Shown here in pieces: positions 37,531-47,910 of a DNA stretch of 64,000 nt; position 1 is the first letter of the stretch, and each line of letters starts with the position of its first letter. Source of the stretch: Pelecanus crispus. Taxonomy: Eukaryota; Chordata; Aves; Pelecaniformes; Pelecanidae. Both the position numbers and the translations under genes were made by a program. The notes under the pieces were generated by a model. The model was not told the origin of the DNA. It worked only from the letters and a program-made list of their open reading frames with translations, and did not search any database. Location of the stretch: assembly GCF_030463565.1 (NCBI RefSeq), contig NC_134643.1, positions 76,133,721-76,197,720 on the forward strand. The letters run 5' to 3'.

Positions 37531-37994
37531 CATAGAATCGTTTAGGTTGGAAAAGACCTTTAAGATCATCCAGTCCAACCATTAACCCAACACCACCAAG
37601 TCCACACCAAACCAATTAAGGGTAGACTAGACTAAACCATGTCCCAAAGTGCCACATCCACCCGCTCCTTGAACGCCTCCAGGGGTGGTGACTCCACCAC
37701 CTCTCTGGGCAGCCTGGTCCAATGCTTGACCACCCTTTCCGTGAAGAAATTTTTCCTAATATCCAATCTAAACCTCCCCTGGCACAGCTTGAGCCTATTT
37801 CCTCTTGTCCTATCACTAACTACTTGGGAGAAGAGACCAACACCCACCTCACTACAACCTCCTTTCAGGTAGTTGTAGAGAGCGATAAGGTATCCCCTCA
37901 GCCTCCTCCTTTCCAGACTAAACAACCCCAGTTCCGTCAGCCGCTCCTCATAAGACCTGTGCTCCAGACCCTTCACCAGCTTCTTTGCCCTTGA
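37531..37994 (-). mobile_element. Young 5'-truncated CR1 LINE with intact ORF2 tail
   Basis: About 465 bp on the minus strand. A frame of about 114 codons (37976-37632) stays open and ends in TAG. It encodes the CR1 ORF2 C-terminus, recognisable by [44 protein letters not shown] and [16 protein letters not shown]. The 3' UTR ends GGTCTTTTCCAACC then AACGATTCTATGATC at about 37531, the classic avian CR1 terminus. Loss of the 5' end through the reverse-transcriptase core is typical of CR1. The open frame and clean 3' end suggest a young CR1-J-like copy; the subfamily is inferred. Confidence 0.93.
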
Positions 37995-40984
37995 TCACTA
38001 GTCATCATTTTTCCAAGCCTGAAAGTACGTTTTATCCTTAAATGCTTAACTGTATTTTGAAATAAGAGCCAGAGGAAGCCCAGTGAGTCCATCTTCAGAG
38101 GCCAGATCAACACTGTAGCTTGGAGCAACTCAAGTTTGGTAGGCGAGATCCATTTCAGTCCTCACCAGCTCCCACAAGAGCTCTCACAGTATTACCACAG
38201 CCCAGGGAAAAGTGGGGCAGCAGCTGCTCACAAGCTGAAGCTTCAGACCAACTTTCAGAGAGCATCTGTCAAGGTCAAACAAATGAGTTTTTTTGGTCTC
38301 ACTCCCTCCCTGGTCTTTTCTTGTTGTTATTTTACTGATAAAATCTGGGGAAAATATGCTGCTGTTTTTATAGTGCAACACGATTGGCAAACCCCTACTT
38401 TAGAGAAGTGTAGGTTGTAGCACGCATGACTAACGATTAATGATGCTCATTAAAAAATGAAGTTCTGATGAAATTCATTAATGCTTGGCTTGAGTCTTGC
38501 TAACAGTTACGCAACATTAAGAGCAAGGCAATTACAGATCTTGGCTGCAACTCATTGAGAGATAAAAGAATACCCTTTTTCCTGTTTAACTCAACGTATG
38601 ACATGCTATACTACAAAAATAAGCTGTCTTGAAAAGCTTCTTCAACAATAAGACACAGTCTGCAGCTCCATTGCCACCTGCGGGTAAGTGCTGGAGTCTA
38701 TCATCCTGCTCTGTTTCACAGGGCACAGAGAAATAAAGATATCAACAGAAATAACAACGATAAAGAGCCGTGCTTCTGAATTGCCCCAGTCAGTCAAAGT
38801 CATTCAAAGTAGGCACCACCTTTGGCCTCTCAGGTGACTGCTGCCATTCAAACAATTTTATGTATTGCTTCTTTCACACTCCTAAAAATTTTAAAAAAAA
38901 ACAGACAAGCAACTTTATTCTAAATAGTGTAGCAAGAGACCAGGATAAGGATAAACTGCAGATTAATTGTAGGGAATATTGACAGGGGATGGGAAGGAAA
39001 CCAGTCATGGTTAGCAGCTTAAGTCTGGAGTCTCAAGGAAGGCTTCCAAAAGAGTATGCAACTAGAGGTTCACACTCCCATCTCAAAGCCAGTTCCTGAG
39101 TAAAGAAACATTTTTGTCCCTACATATCAGCAATAAAAGCACACCATAGGGCTTAAAAAAGCCTTCTCTACCCACTCAGTAGCAAGTGCAGACTCTGAAA
39201 GGGGACCATCAGCAGTGCACACCTGTGGATGTGCATAAAGCAGATGACAGTGCATGCTCATACAGCTTGGCTCTGCAGTGCTAATGGGAGTAAAGCCTTC
39301 TATTTAATATGTCTATTAACCTATAAACCTATATAGACATTCTATATAATGCAAATCAGTTTCTGTTATTAAGGGTAAATGTGCCATTTTGAATTCACTC
39401 AGGGAAACTCCTAGGAATGCACATTTTATATAGCTGACAATTAAATACATTATGTTTTGAAGTCCACTACATACACCATTGTTTTCCCTCCTATTGTATG
39501 TCTGTAGTTTGCTTTTTATCTTGAGGAAAATAACCTATTCAGGATGGTATTTTCTGGGGTGGCCTCAGAAAGCCTCCTTACTTCCCACTGACAACTTCTA
39601 GCTCAGTAAGAGCTTGCTGTGCATTTTCCAGCCAAGTTGTGAATGAAGGATTTTTACCCAGGGAAGAAAAGAAAGATTCCATGTTACACTGGATTAGTTC
39701 ATCAGCACAGATCTCCTTTTCACTACAGCTACAACAGCGAACAAGGACTAGCCACAACTTAGCCCTGTGAAAAATTTTGAGGATTCGGGCAGTGGATGCC
39801 AGAGAAACATCGTCTCTAGGCTCTAAGCAGCAATTCAGTAGGGACAAGTAACCCTAGATATCCAGTCATAGCCTGAGTATTTTCTATTTAAGTTAAAAAA
39901 CAATTCTTCAGCTCACCCAGTCTGTAGTAGTAGTACTTCAGCAGCAAAGAGCCCAATGGAAATAGGCCACACATTTAGGTCAATGAAAGCCAGTGATGCT
40001 TGGAGCATTTTAGTTGTGCATACAGTTAAAAGGTGGAGGCCTTGCAGATTAAGAAGGACTTTTTATACACAAAAACCTGTTTAAGCAAAGACACATGGCA
40101 GCTTGAGTCTCCAGTCTCCTACAATGCTGGGTCAATGCTTTTTCTTAGCCCAAGGATTAATCTACTTTTGCAGTCAGCAGAACTTTAAGTTTTTGCTTTG
40201 CTTGTTCTGTCTGTCTCTTACTACATATACACAAACTCTGGTAACTCCTTAATCAAGCTCACTACGAACAAGACCAAAATTTTGTATTTGGTGTATGCAG
40301 GAAAGGCCCATTTTCAGTGACAAGGATGGCAGGTACATAACGGAGTGCAGACTTTGGCCCAAGGAATGTTCTCCTCAATAAATTCACTGCGGGCAACTGC
40401 AGAGGGTAACTCAAACCCAAGTAAAATCTGTGTCTTGGTGAAATCATTCTCTTTAGGGTGCACAACCAGGATGAAGGAAGCAGAGTTTTGTTGATATACA
40501 TCATAACAACCCAGTTAACCCCCAAGCAAGTATCTAACATTGCGCCACCAGCACTGGATGCACAGCCTTTCTCCAGTGTCATGGTTCAGCCTGTGAAACG
40601 GGTCCCACATAGTTAACACAGCCTTTATTGTGTAGACATTAACTTCGGAGCAGCCCAAACTTTGCATGTTTTCCTCCAATTCCTCAATGGTAGTAATTCT
40701 TACTGACAGCCATGTTCCACCTAATTTCTGCCTCCCAGATGTGACATTTTAGTGGTCAATGACCAAGCCTATTTAATATGCAAAACTGTTAAAAGGGCTA
40801 ACTTTGTGCAAGCAATACTGGCTCAAAGTATTTCTTTTTAGCTGGGCTGTTAATCCCAGAAAGAGGTATACATTTTAACACAAGTCAAAAGCCTTTAAGA
40901 ACTCTTAATTATTCCCTATCAGGTGCTAAGTATTCCATATCAACTGCTTTCCAACCTGGGGAAAGCAAAATCATCACAATATAT
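37995..40984. other. Intergenic DNA between CR1 and the ETNK1 3' end
   Basis: Unique DNA. Around 38420-38530 repeated ATTAATG/TTAATG cores resemble a conserved element. The minus strand from 40750 to 39578 has several stop-poor stretches (see findings) but no recognised protein. Confidence 0.5.
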
Positions 40985-41009
40985 GCCAGCTGTGCAGTTA
41001 GAAACAAAC

Positions 41010-41015
41010 TTTATT
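41010..41015 (-). terminator. ETNK1: Distal poly(A) signal AATAAA, candidate end of ETNK1
   Basis: The minus strand reads CAACAATAAAGTTTG, a canonical hexamer. GU-rich sequence follows within 40 bases. A UGUAAAUA Pumilio-type site (41038-41031) sits just upstream. It is the last hexamer with good downstream context before the intergenic DNA. Confidence 0.5.
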
Positions 41016-41832
41016 GTTGCAGTTTGAAATTATTTACACAATATAAATCTCTTTGAAAGGTACACTACTTCATTTAATCAGTGGTAGAAGGCCTTATAAT
41101 AGCTTCAATAACATTTAGTTCAAAAGAAATACAATTCACTCCAATGGATAAATGATGCATCTAAACTCCACAACATACAAGAAAGGTCATGGGGACTTTT
41201 GGGGGGATGACAGTGCTGGAAGATGACAAAGGCTTATTTGTAAATTGAGCTTATTTGATTCACAGGACATAAATGGACTCATGTTTAAAAGAACACTGAA
41301 AAATATGCAGTAACAAAAAAATGCCACAAAATGGAATATATCCCTAATATGTTATGGCCCTGTTGCTGCAAGTATTTAAAGGGTTTTAGATAGCTGGATT
41401 AAGAGGCTTGAGACAGAACTAATGAATCTAACTTTAAGTCATATTAAAGATTGGATACATTCTCGGTGCCAAGACTATTCAAAGCACTTGTGTACAAAGC
41501 AGCATTATTAACTACCACAGACTGCATCTGAGATACAAAATGTTAAAAGGAACATTGCTACAAAAAAAAAAATTCTTTCACACACTGAAGACTTGACACC
41601 TACCATTTTTTGATAACAATAACTACTACCAAAAGCTTAGAAACATATACTTTTTTCCAGTTCACGCTGCATTTTATGGCATTGTATACAACATTTTTCA
41701 TGTTTCTCTTCCATGGTCTCTTTCATCTTGTGTTTTGCATGGATCTCTATGTGGGGAAAAAAAAAACACTTAAAAAACACAGTTGCAATGCCACAAAAAT
41801 AGGCTGGTGCAGTCCCTGAAGTTATTTCAGCA

Positions 41833-44132
41833 TTTATTTTCAAAGTTTGTTAGATTTCAAGTAACTTGTTTGCTTTCTAAATGTTCACACAACTAATTTC
41901 CACCAAGTTTTCTGTGTCATCTCTCTATAAGCATCAAATCAAACATATTTGGGAAGTCCATGAATTAAGAGTTCCACACTGTAGGGAACCTGAGACAGCA
42001 GCTCGACAATTTTAGAAGGCTACAAGAACAGCTAATGTAAAATCTTGAACCAGGAGTTTGGTAATCTGGCCACCTGTTCCAAAATCATCATGGGCTTCAG
42101 GGCCATTCCAGTTAGTTTTCTGACATTTCAGAACAGTAAAACCCTTTATTAAATAATCTGGTACAGATCATCACCTATACTATTAAACATACAGAAAAAC
42201 CCAACAGGTACTTAAATGTTGCAAGTTAATCAACTGCACAGGGTTTTGGGTTTTTGTTTTGTTTTTTTTTTTTTTAAATATTCTTTTGGAATGTTTCTTC
42301 CCTCTCCCCCCAGGTTTTCTCTACAGATCAAACCAACTGGAAAAGTCACTTAAAAAAAATCAAACAATGCTTTTTACAGTGTCTTACCACATCACTTAGG
42401 TGGAGCACCTCCATACAACTAGCACATGCAAATGTTTTGCACATTTTCCTTTCCACTCCAAAGGTCTATCAGCCACAAAGTTTGGTTTCTTCCAACATGT
42501 CCCACCTGGATTTGTGTGGTTTCTCACTGCTGAGAGCCCCTTTCTTAAAAGTTGTGTGGTTGGCTAAGAGAACACCTAGCTTGCACAAGACCAAAGGTCA
42601 TGGCTTTCCATATCTTTCACAGCTAATGAAAACAATCAGCTTGCAGCCCACACTAATAAAAAGGGGTTAAAAGAATCAGCTGCAAGACTGCTCAACATGA
42701 GCCTTGCATTACATCAAGGTTTGATCAAATGCTTTCTATTCTACTACTATAATTACAACCTGCATGGTGTGGAAGAGATGAGAGGAGACAGTAGCCAATT
42801 CCAGTAGTTTAGTAATCTAGCACACCTTAGAAGGCATCCAAGAACACAGTAAACAATACAAAAACATTAAAACAAATCAAGAACAGACAGCCACCTCAAA
42901 CGCAGACAGGTAAGATGCAGTCAACCTCTTCTGCAAACTACAGGAAGGACTACCCCAAAGCAAGAGATTATATTCCACTGGGTTATAGAACAAAGTTTTG
43001 TTTACTCAGAAAGTTACCCAAATTTGCTTTAAGATTTCTTTCGGTAGGAGTAACGAGTATTTTGTAAGCTTTTGTTAGCTAGCTACCAAAGGCTTTTAAA
43101 AATCTGAACTTCATTCTGAAACAAATGTTACCCTTTACTGTTTGCTCTTGTCCTTAAACCATGCAAGTAAGTATAGCCAGTACCATGCTACATCAAAAGC
43201 TTAAGCTTGAGTTTCCATGTGAATTATTTCCTTTTACTTATATTAACTTCAGTGTCAACACTGATAAGCATGCGTACCTTTCATCTGGTGCAGGTAAAGC
43301 TAACAGGATGTACAAACTGTATCAAGATCAATTTGTCAGATGGACAATGAGATCTGCACACCTGTATTTTCCAGCAGTTATTGAACACAACAGTGACAAT
43401 AATAAACTAACATCTTGAAGGACACTGTGGAGTTCAAAACAGACAGTGAAAGGCAAGAGTAACGAAATATAGTCGGGCATTTGGAGAAAACTATGCTTCA
43501 TTATGTCTATGCTTCCAAGATTAAAGGCCTCTTCAGAAAGGGACTTCCTACACAAAAAAAAAAAAATCTGGTAAGAAGTCATGTGCTGACAAAACAAAAC
43601 ACAGTTTTAGTCAAAAAGGAAATAGTGATGATTAAGTATGGAAAGGAAGCTTCTGCTATTCTTGTTCCCCGTAATGAAGTAGGGTTGTGGGCACAGGGAA
43701 GAGGTGGAGGGAATGGCACACAGGGAAAATACCTCAGGTAAGTTTCAAATAGTCTAAAGGGGCTACCAATAGTTCTAGTGCTGAGGAAAATGACTGGCAG
43801 AACTATTCTAGTGATTTGGGCATTTATTATAAGCATTTACAAGTTAGCAACTAATCCTGTTATAAGGCTATATCCACCAAAAACATTTACGTTGGGGGAC
43901 TTCTACCATAACTCAATTGCTGTCACCGCACTTTAAGAGTATTTCAATTCAACATGCTTATGTTTAGAAGTCACCAGATTCAAGAATGTATAGGAAATTT
44001 TTGGAAGTTTAAGTAAACAATTTTAACATCCTTCCCTATACCACAGGTACTAAATGTACCTCTGACACATAGTTTGCCCTATTATTAGAATAGGCTTTCT
44101 CTTTGTCTTAGTACTGTATAAATTCCTTTATT
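41833..44132 (-). terminator. ETNK1: Alternative poly(A) hexamers within the ETNK1 3' UTR
   Basis: Canonical AATAAA on the transcript strand occurs at 44132-44127, 43828-43823, 42150-42145 and 41838-41833. Use at these points would give UTRs of about 3.7, 4.0, 5.7 and 6.0 kb. AT-rich DNA yields such hexamers by chance, so which are used is unknown. Confidence 0.3.
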
Positions 44133-44389
44133 CCCAGAATCATTCCCAAGAGCAAGATGTCAAAAAAGCTAAGGGGAAAAAAAAGACACTGGATGCCCAA
44201 GGCTATAAATGGATGCCTTAACATAAAACTATTATGATCTGTTACAGGTCAAGTTAACAAAAGAAGTCTGCACACAGAGTTAGATTTCTTCTTTACATCA
44301 AAATTTCTACAAAATAGGAGAGAATACAATGCAATACACAAGTCCATAAATGCAAGATACAGTACAATTCACACTAATTTACAAATGGT

Positions 44390-44411
44390 TATTTACACTG
44401 TTGTATATACA
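44390..44411 (-). promoter_or_regulatory. ETNK1: Two adjacent Pumilio-type RNA sites
   Basis: On the transcript strand UGUAUAUA (44411-44404) and UGUAAAUA (44397-44390) both fit UGUANAUA, six bases apart. Further matches lie at 44705-44698, 41038-41031 and 46247-46240. PUM1/PUM2 binding to such sites normally destabilises mRNA (established knowledge); use here is inferred. Confidence 0.4.
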
Positions 44412-46233
44412 TGCACAGTCAGACCTGGTTAATGCAAATTTGGTAAGTCCTTTTAAAATGCAAATCAAGAGGTGTAAATGAAGGAATTTAAAATTATGTG
44501 AGAGTAGACTAGTCATCATTCAGAAGTCTTTAATGGTTAGGTAACTTAAGAAATTAGGCATGGATTAGCCAGATCTGACTGCAGAAATGAGAAGAAAAAA
44601 ATTCACACTATTCTGCTTTACAAAAGCAACCAGGCCACTATGGTCTATTGACTTGATGCTATTTATGCAAGAATGCCATTACTAATAATCCTCTTTATAT
44701 TTACAATACAGGTTTAACTACAGTAAGAATTATTAATTTTGGCATCCATGCCCTTAGCTTAACATAAAGGCAACAGAAGATCTTCTTGGCAAGTCACAGT
44801 CAAAACTACTTAAGGATGTTTCTAGAGCTCAGTCTTTTTTTTTTGTCCTCCTTCAAATGTCTTAACATTGCTGTTAAAGAGACTGAGATAAATTAATTGA
44901 AACAAGTACACGTTCTCTAGTTCGGTGCTTTAGTACCTAACTTACATTCAGAATGTCCTGTATTCACAGTTTCAAGCTACCTTATAATATGCAATGCTAT
45001 TGCAAGCTACTGCTTCAAACTTAACACATCTGTAGATATTCCTTAGCAAGTGAGAGTATCTGAGCGCTACTGGCTCAAACAGATGTGGAACAAGGCTCAA
45101 GGTAACCGGCATTTCATTCTGGAAAATGTTTTACAGTATTTCCTCAGAACTTATCAGGAATTGTTTTAACCTGCACTTGTCTTGAAAGCAAGCTGATGCA
45201 AAGCAGCATTTAAGTGTGTAAAATTAATTTCAACACGTAAAATGAAAGCCTCTACCAGTACTGAAAAGTCAACCACTGTAACCTGTGATAATCCTTGTGC
45301 TTCTTCAAAGTGGCTCAGGAAAAGCTTGCAGTATTTACTATCTGCTTCAAAGTGCTTTTATGGGATTCAGTGGAACTTCACTCCACAAGAATGAGATTGA
45401 GCTGCACATGAAGAGCTTTGGTTCTGCAGAAGCAAGCTTCTACTCCTACAGTTATTGCTACTTGAGCTATACAAACAAAAATACTACTGAAAAAAAATTA
45501 CACTAACTCCAAACTTAAATAGTACTGGTACCTGAAAAGGTAATGTGGATTGCCAGCTGTTGGGAAAGTTAGGATCTGTCAAGTGTTGGATTTCCCAAGA
45601 TCAAGTGAGCTTCACAGCCTTTTTCAAATATTTCACAAATACAAAGCAACCCTGCCAAAAACAAAGCTGCCACTTGAAGAAAATAGTAATATGAGTTCAA
45701 AAATCTTTACCAATCTTACTTCCAAGCAGATCTTGCTGAACTTAAAGGGACTACCAAGACAGCAGGCTATTATTCAACATACGTTAATAATGTCAACAGG
45801 GAGAAAGTACAGAAAATTCAAGTTTTCAGTGCTTTCGAGAGCTCTAGCAACATCCTTGATAACTGCTACAAAGGAAAATATAACTAATTTAGCTATTTGT
45901 TTCTATTTAACTACCAAGAAAATTTGTCTAGTATAGTAGCCTCCAGCTAGCAAATACTAACGAAAATGGTTACCTAATTTCAAGTTACAAAAAAAAAATC
46001 CCAGTTCTCCCATTTGTATTAGGATTTTTAAGGTTTTGACTGAAGGAAAAAAAATTGGAAACATTCAGAGATGAATATAAACAAGTTAAGAGGAAAAAAA
46101 AAATCCCACACCTTGCTTTTGTAAAATAACAGAATGCCATTCAAAATGGTCTTTCAAGGTGAAAGTTTTTCATTCACATCAATTTTCTTTGTCCTGAATC
46201 AATCCACGCTTTTGTAAAGCACATATGTATATG

Positions 46234-46251
46234 TGTGTGTATATACACACA
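46234..46251. repeat. 18-bp perfect palindrome in TG/CA repeat
   Basis: TGTGTGTATATACACACA is its own reverse complement. It lies in a short TG/TA/CA simple repeat within the putative ETNK1 3' UTR and includes a UGUAUAUA Pumilio-type site on the transcript strand. Confidence 0.7.
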
Positions 46252-46497
46252 GCAGTGTGCCATAAAGCAATTTTGAATAAATATCTTTGCTGGAGTCTGT
46301 ACAACAGACTCCCCATAATATTTACTCTTCAGGTAAGTTTGTGTTTGCATGTGTATATGCACACACACAGACTTTGTACATGTGGGCACTTATGTGACCA
46401 AAGTGCAAAGTTTTTCAGAGTATAATCAGAGTTGAGTACATGCCTGCCCAACTCCACACTGCATTGTTGGGTTTCATTTTTCTGTTGTGGGTTTCTT

Positions 46498-46524
46498 CCC
46501 CTCCCGCCACCCCCCTCCCCTCCC
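46498..46524 (-). other. ETNK1: G-quadruplex motif in putative ETNK1 3' UTR
   Basis: The plus strand has C runs of 4, 3, 6, 4 and 3 with loops T, GCCA, T and T. The minus-strand transcript would therefore carry five G runs with very short loops, about 1.3 kb after the stop codon. Confidence 0.6.
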
Positions 46525-47837
46525 TTCAGATTTAAAGCCTCTTTTCAACTCAAACTTATACATTGTTTTAAGTAAACATTTTCTTTTCAATTCACATTTT
46601 GTAATCCAGACCATTCTTGGTATAATAGCTTTAAGAAATAAGAAAACTTGTGTGATGATCAAAGCCCCATTGTTCAAGTCATACATTTTCATGTTATCCT
46701 TCAAACTGGAGAGTTTGAAAAGTAATTGGCTGCCACAGAAGAAAAAACAAACAAAAAAACTCCAGACATACCAGAATCTGCAACTACAGGACCAAGCATT
46801 TAAGACTATAATCCAAGGTTAGAAGATGACAAAGCAGAAAAATGTCAACAATACACAAACTGTAAACCTAAGTGTCTTGCTCCCCAGTGCAACAGGATCT
46901 CTGTTCACTAATCTTCAGTTCAATAGTCCATCCCGCTAGATACTGCTGAAGCACATCAAATACAGACACCAGAATAGTGTTTGAATTTAGAACCAAGTTT
47001 CAAAAAGGAATATAGACTTCGAATAGTGGTCTTTTGCTTTAAAAGTACACTTAATAAACAAGCAGCTTTCCCACAGATGTTAGAGATGGTACATTGTCCA
47101 TCTAACACTATGATGTTACATATCCTCAAAGAAACTGATGGCCATAGAACTTTAACATTTCTACAGCTTAATGCATCAAGAAGGAAAAATCAAAACATTA
47201 TTTATCATTTCAGCAAGCTGGTTGGTTCTCATACAAAAGAACAGTACCATCATATGGAAAGCTACCTTTTTCTTTTTTAAAAAAAGAGGGGGGAAAAAAA
47301 ATAAAGATCACCCCAACCTTTTTCCCTAGTTACAGCACACTGGTGATCTCACGAGTCTATTATCACTCACATTTTGCTTGTATACATCTAAAAGGTTAAT
47401 ATTCTCTGACCATGTTTTCTTTAATATAAGTTAATGCAACTTCAATAAAATAAGTTGTTAAACAAATCCTTTGGAACAACTTCACTGTCTGCACCCAACT
47501 TTTACAAAAACTGATGAAAGCAGCAATGGAATCATGTTAAACTTATAATAAATAATTCACATACAACATATGTTAAATTACAAAGAAGGATTAAATTGCC
47601 ATTTCTACAACTTTTTATAGATTTAGCAAGTTTCTAATCCATTTTATATCAACAGCAGTACGTATGCTCTTCATATTAAATTTAACATTGAAGGACTGTT
47701 TAGAGGCATTATTTATAAAGCAAGAACCACCAAGTGAGCATTACAGAACTTCAACAAATGTTTAGCTTTTTTCCAGTATCTGTTCTCAGAAAAGATTCAG
47801 GGGTTGTCTATCCACTTGGTAAGTTTCTTCCTCTTCA

Positions 47838-47910
47838 TTACTCAGGAAGAGTTAATGTCATGACCTCCAGCTTCATTTTGAAATACTGGTTGAACCGAAC
47901 AATTGCATAC
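47838..47910 (-). CDS. ETNK1: ETNK1 exon 8, C-terminus and stop
   Basis: The coding part is 73 bp, phase 2 in. The acceptor is AATAG behind a CT-rich tract. It encodes residues 288-311, GYAIVRFNQYFKMK then LEVMTLTLPE, followed by TAA at 47840-47838. The YAIVRFNQYFKMK segment is a family hallmark. The last residues differ somewhat from the human tail I remember, which is expected at a variable C-terminus. Confidence 0.96.

Larger units (their letters stand above)
40985..47837 (-). other. ETNK1: Putative ETNK1 3' UTR (about 6.8 kb)
   Basis: No coding homology or convincing intron appears after the stop. The stretch is AT-rich with many A/T runs. The most distal good poly(A) hexamer is AATAAA at 41015-41010, followed on the minus strand by U/GU-rich sequence (TATTGTGATG), giving a predicted cleavage near 40985. 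Earlier AATAAA hexamers could make shorter UTRs. At least three UGUAAAUA and two UGUAUAUA Pumilio-type sites on the transcript strand favour a real UTR. Vertebrate ETNK1 transcripts are known to have a long 3' UTR. The exact end is inferred, not seen. Confidence 0.55.

Noticed and set aside
37639-37994. Plus-strand open frames over the CR1 copy
   Set aside because: Antisense shadows of the CR1 ORF2 tail on the minus strand.
45550-45936. 128-codon plus-strand open frame
   Set aside because: Antisense to the putative ETNK1 3' UTR, Lys/Leu/Thr-rich as expected from AT-rich DNA, with no splice sites, motif or start context.
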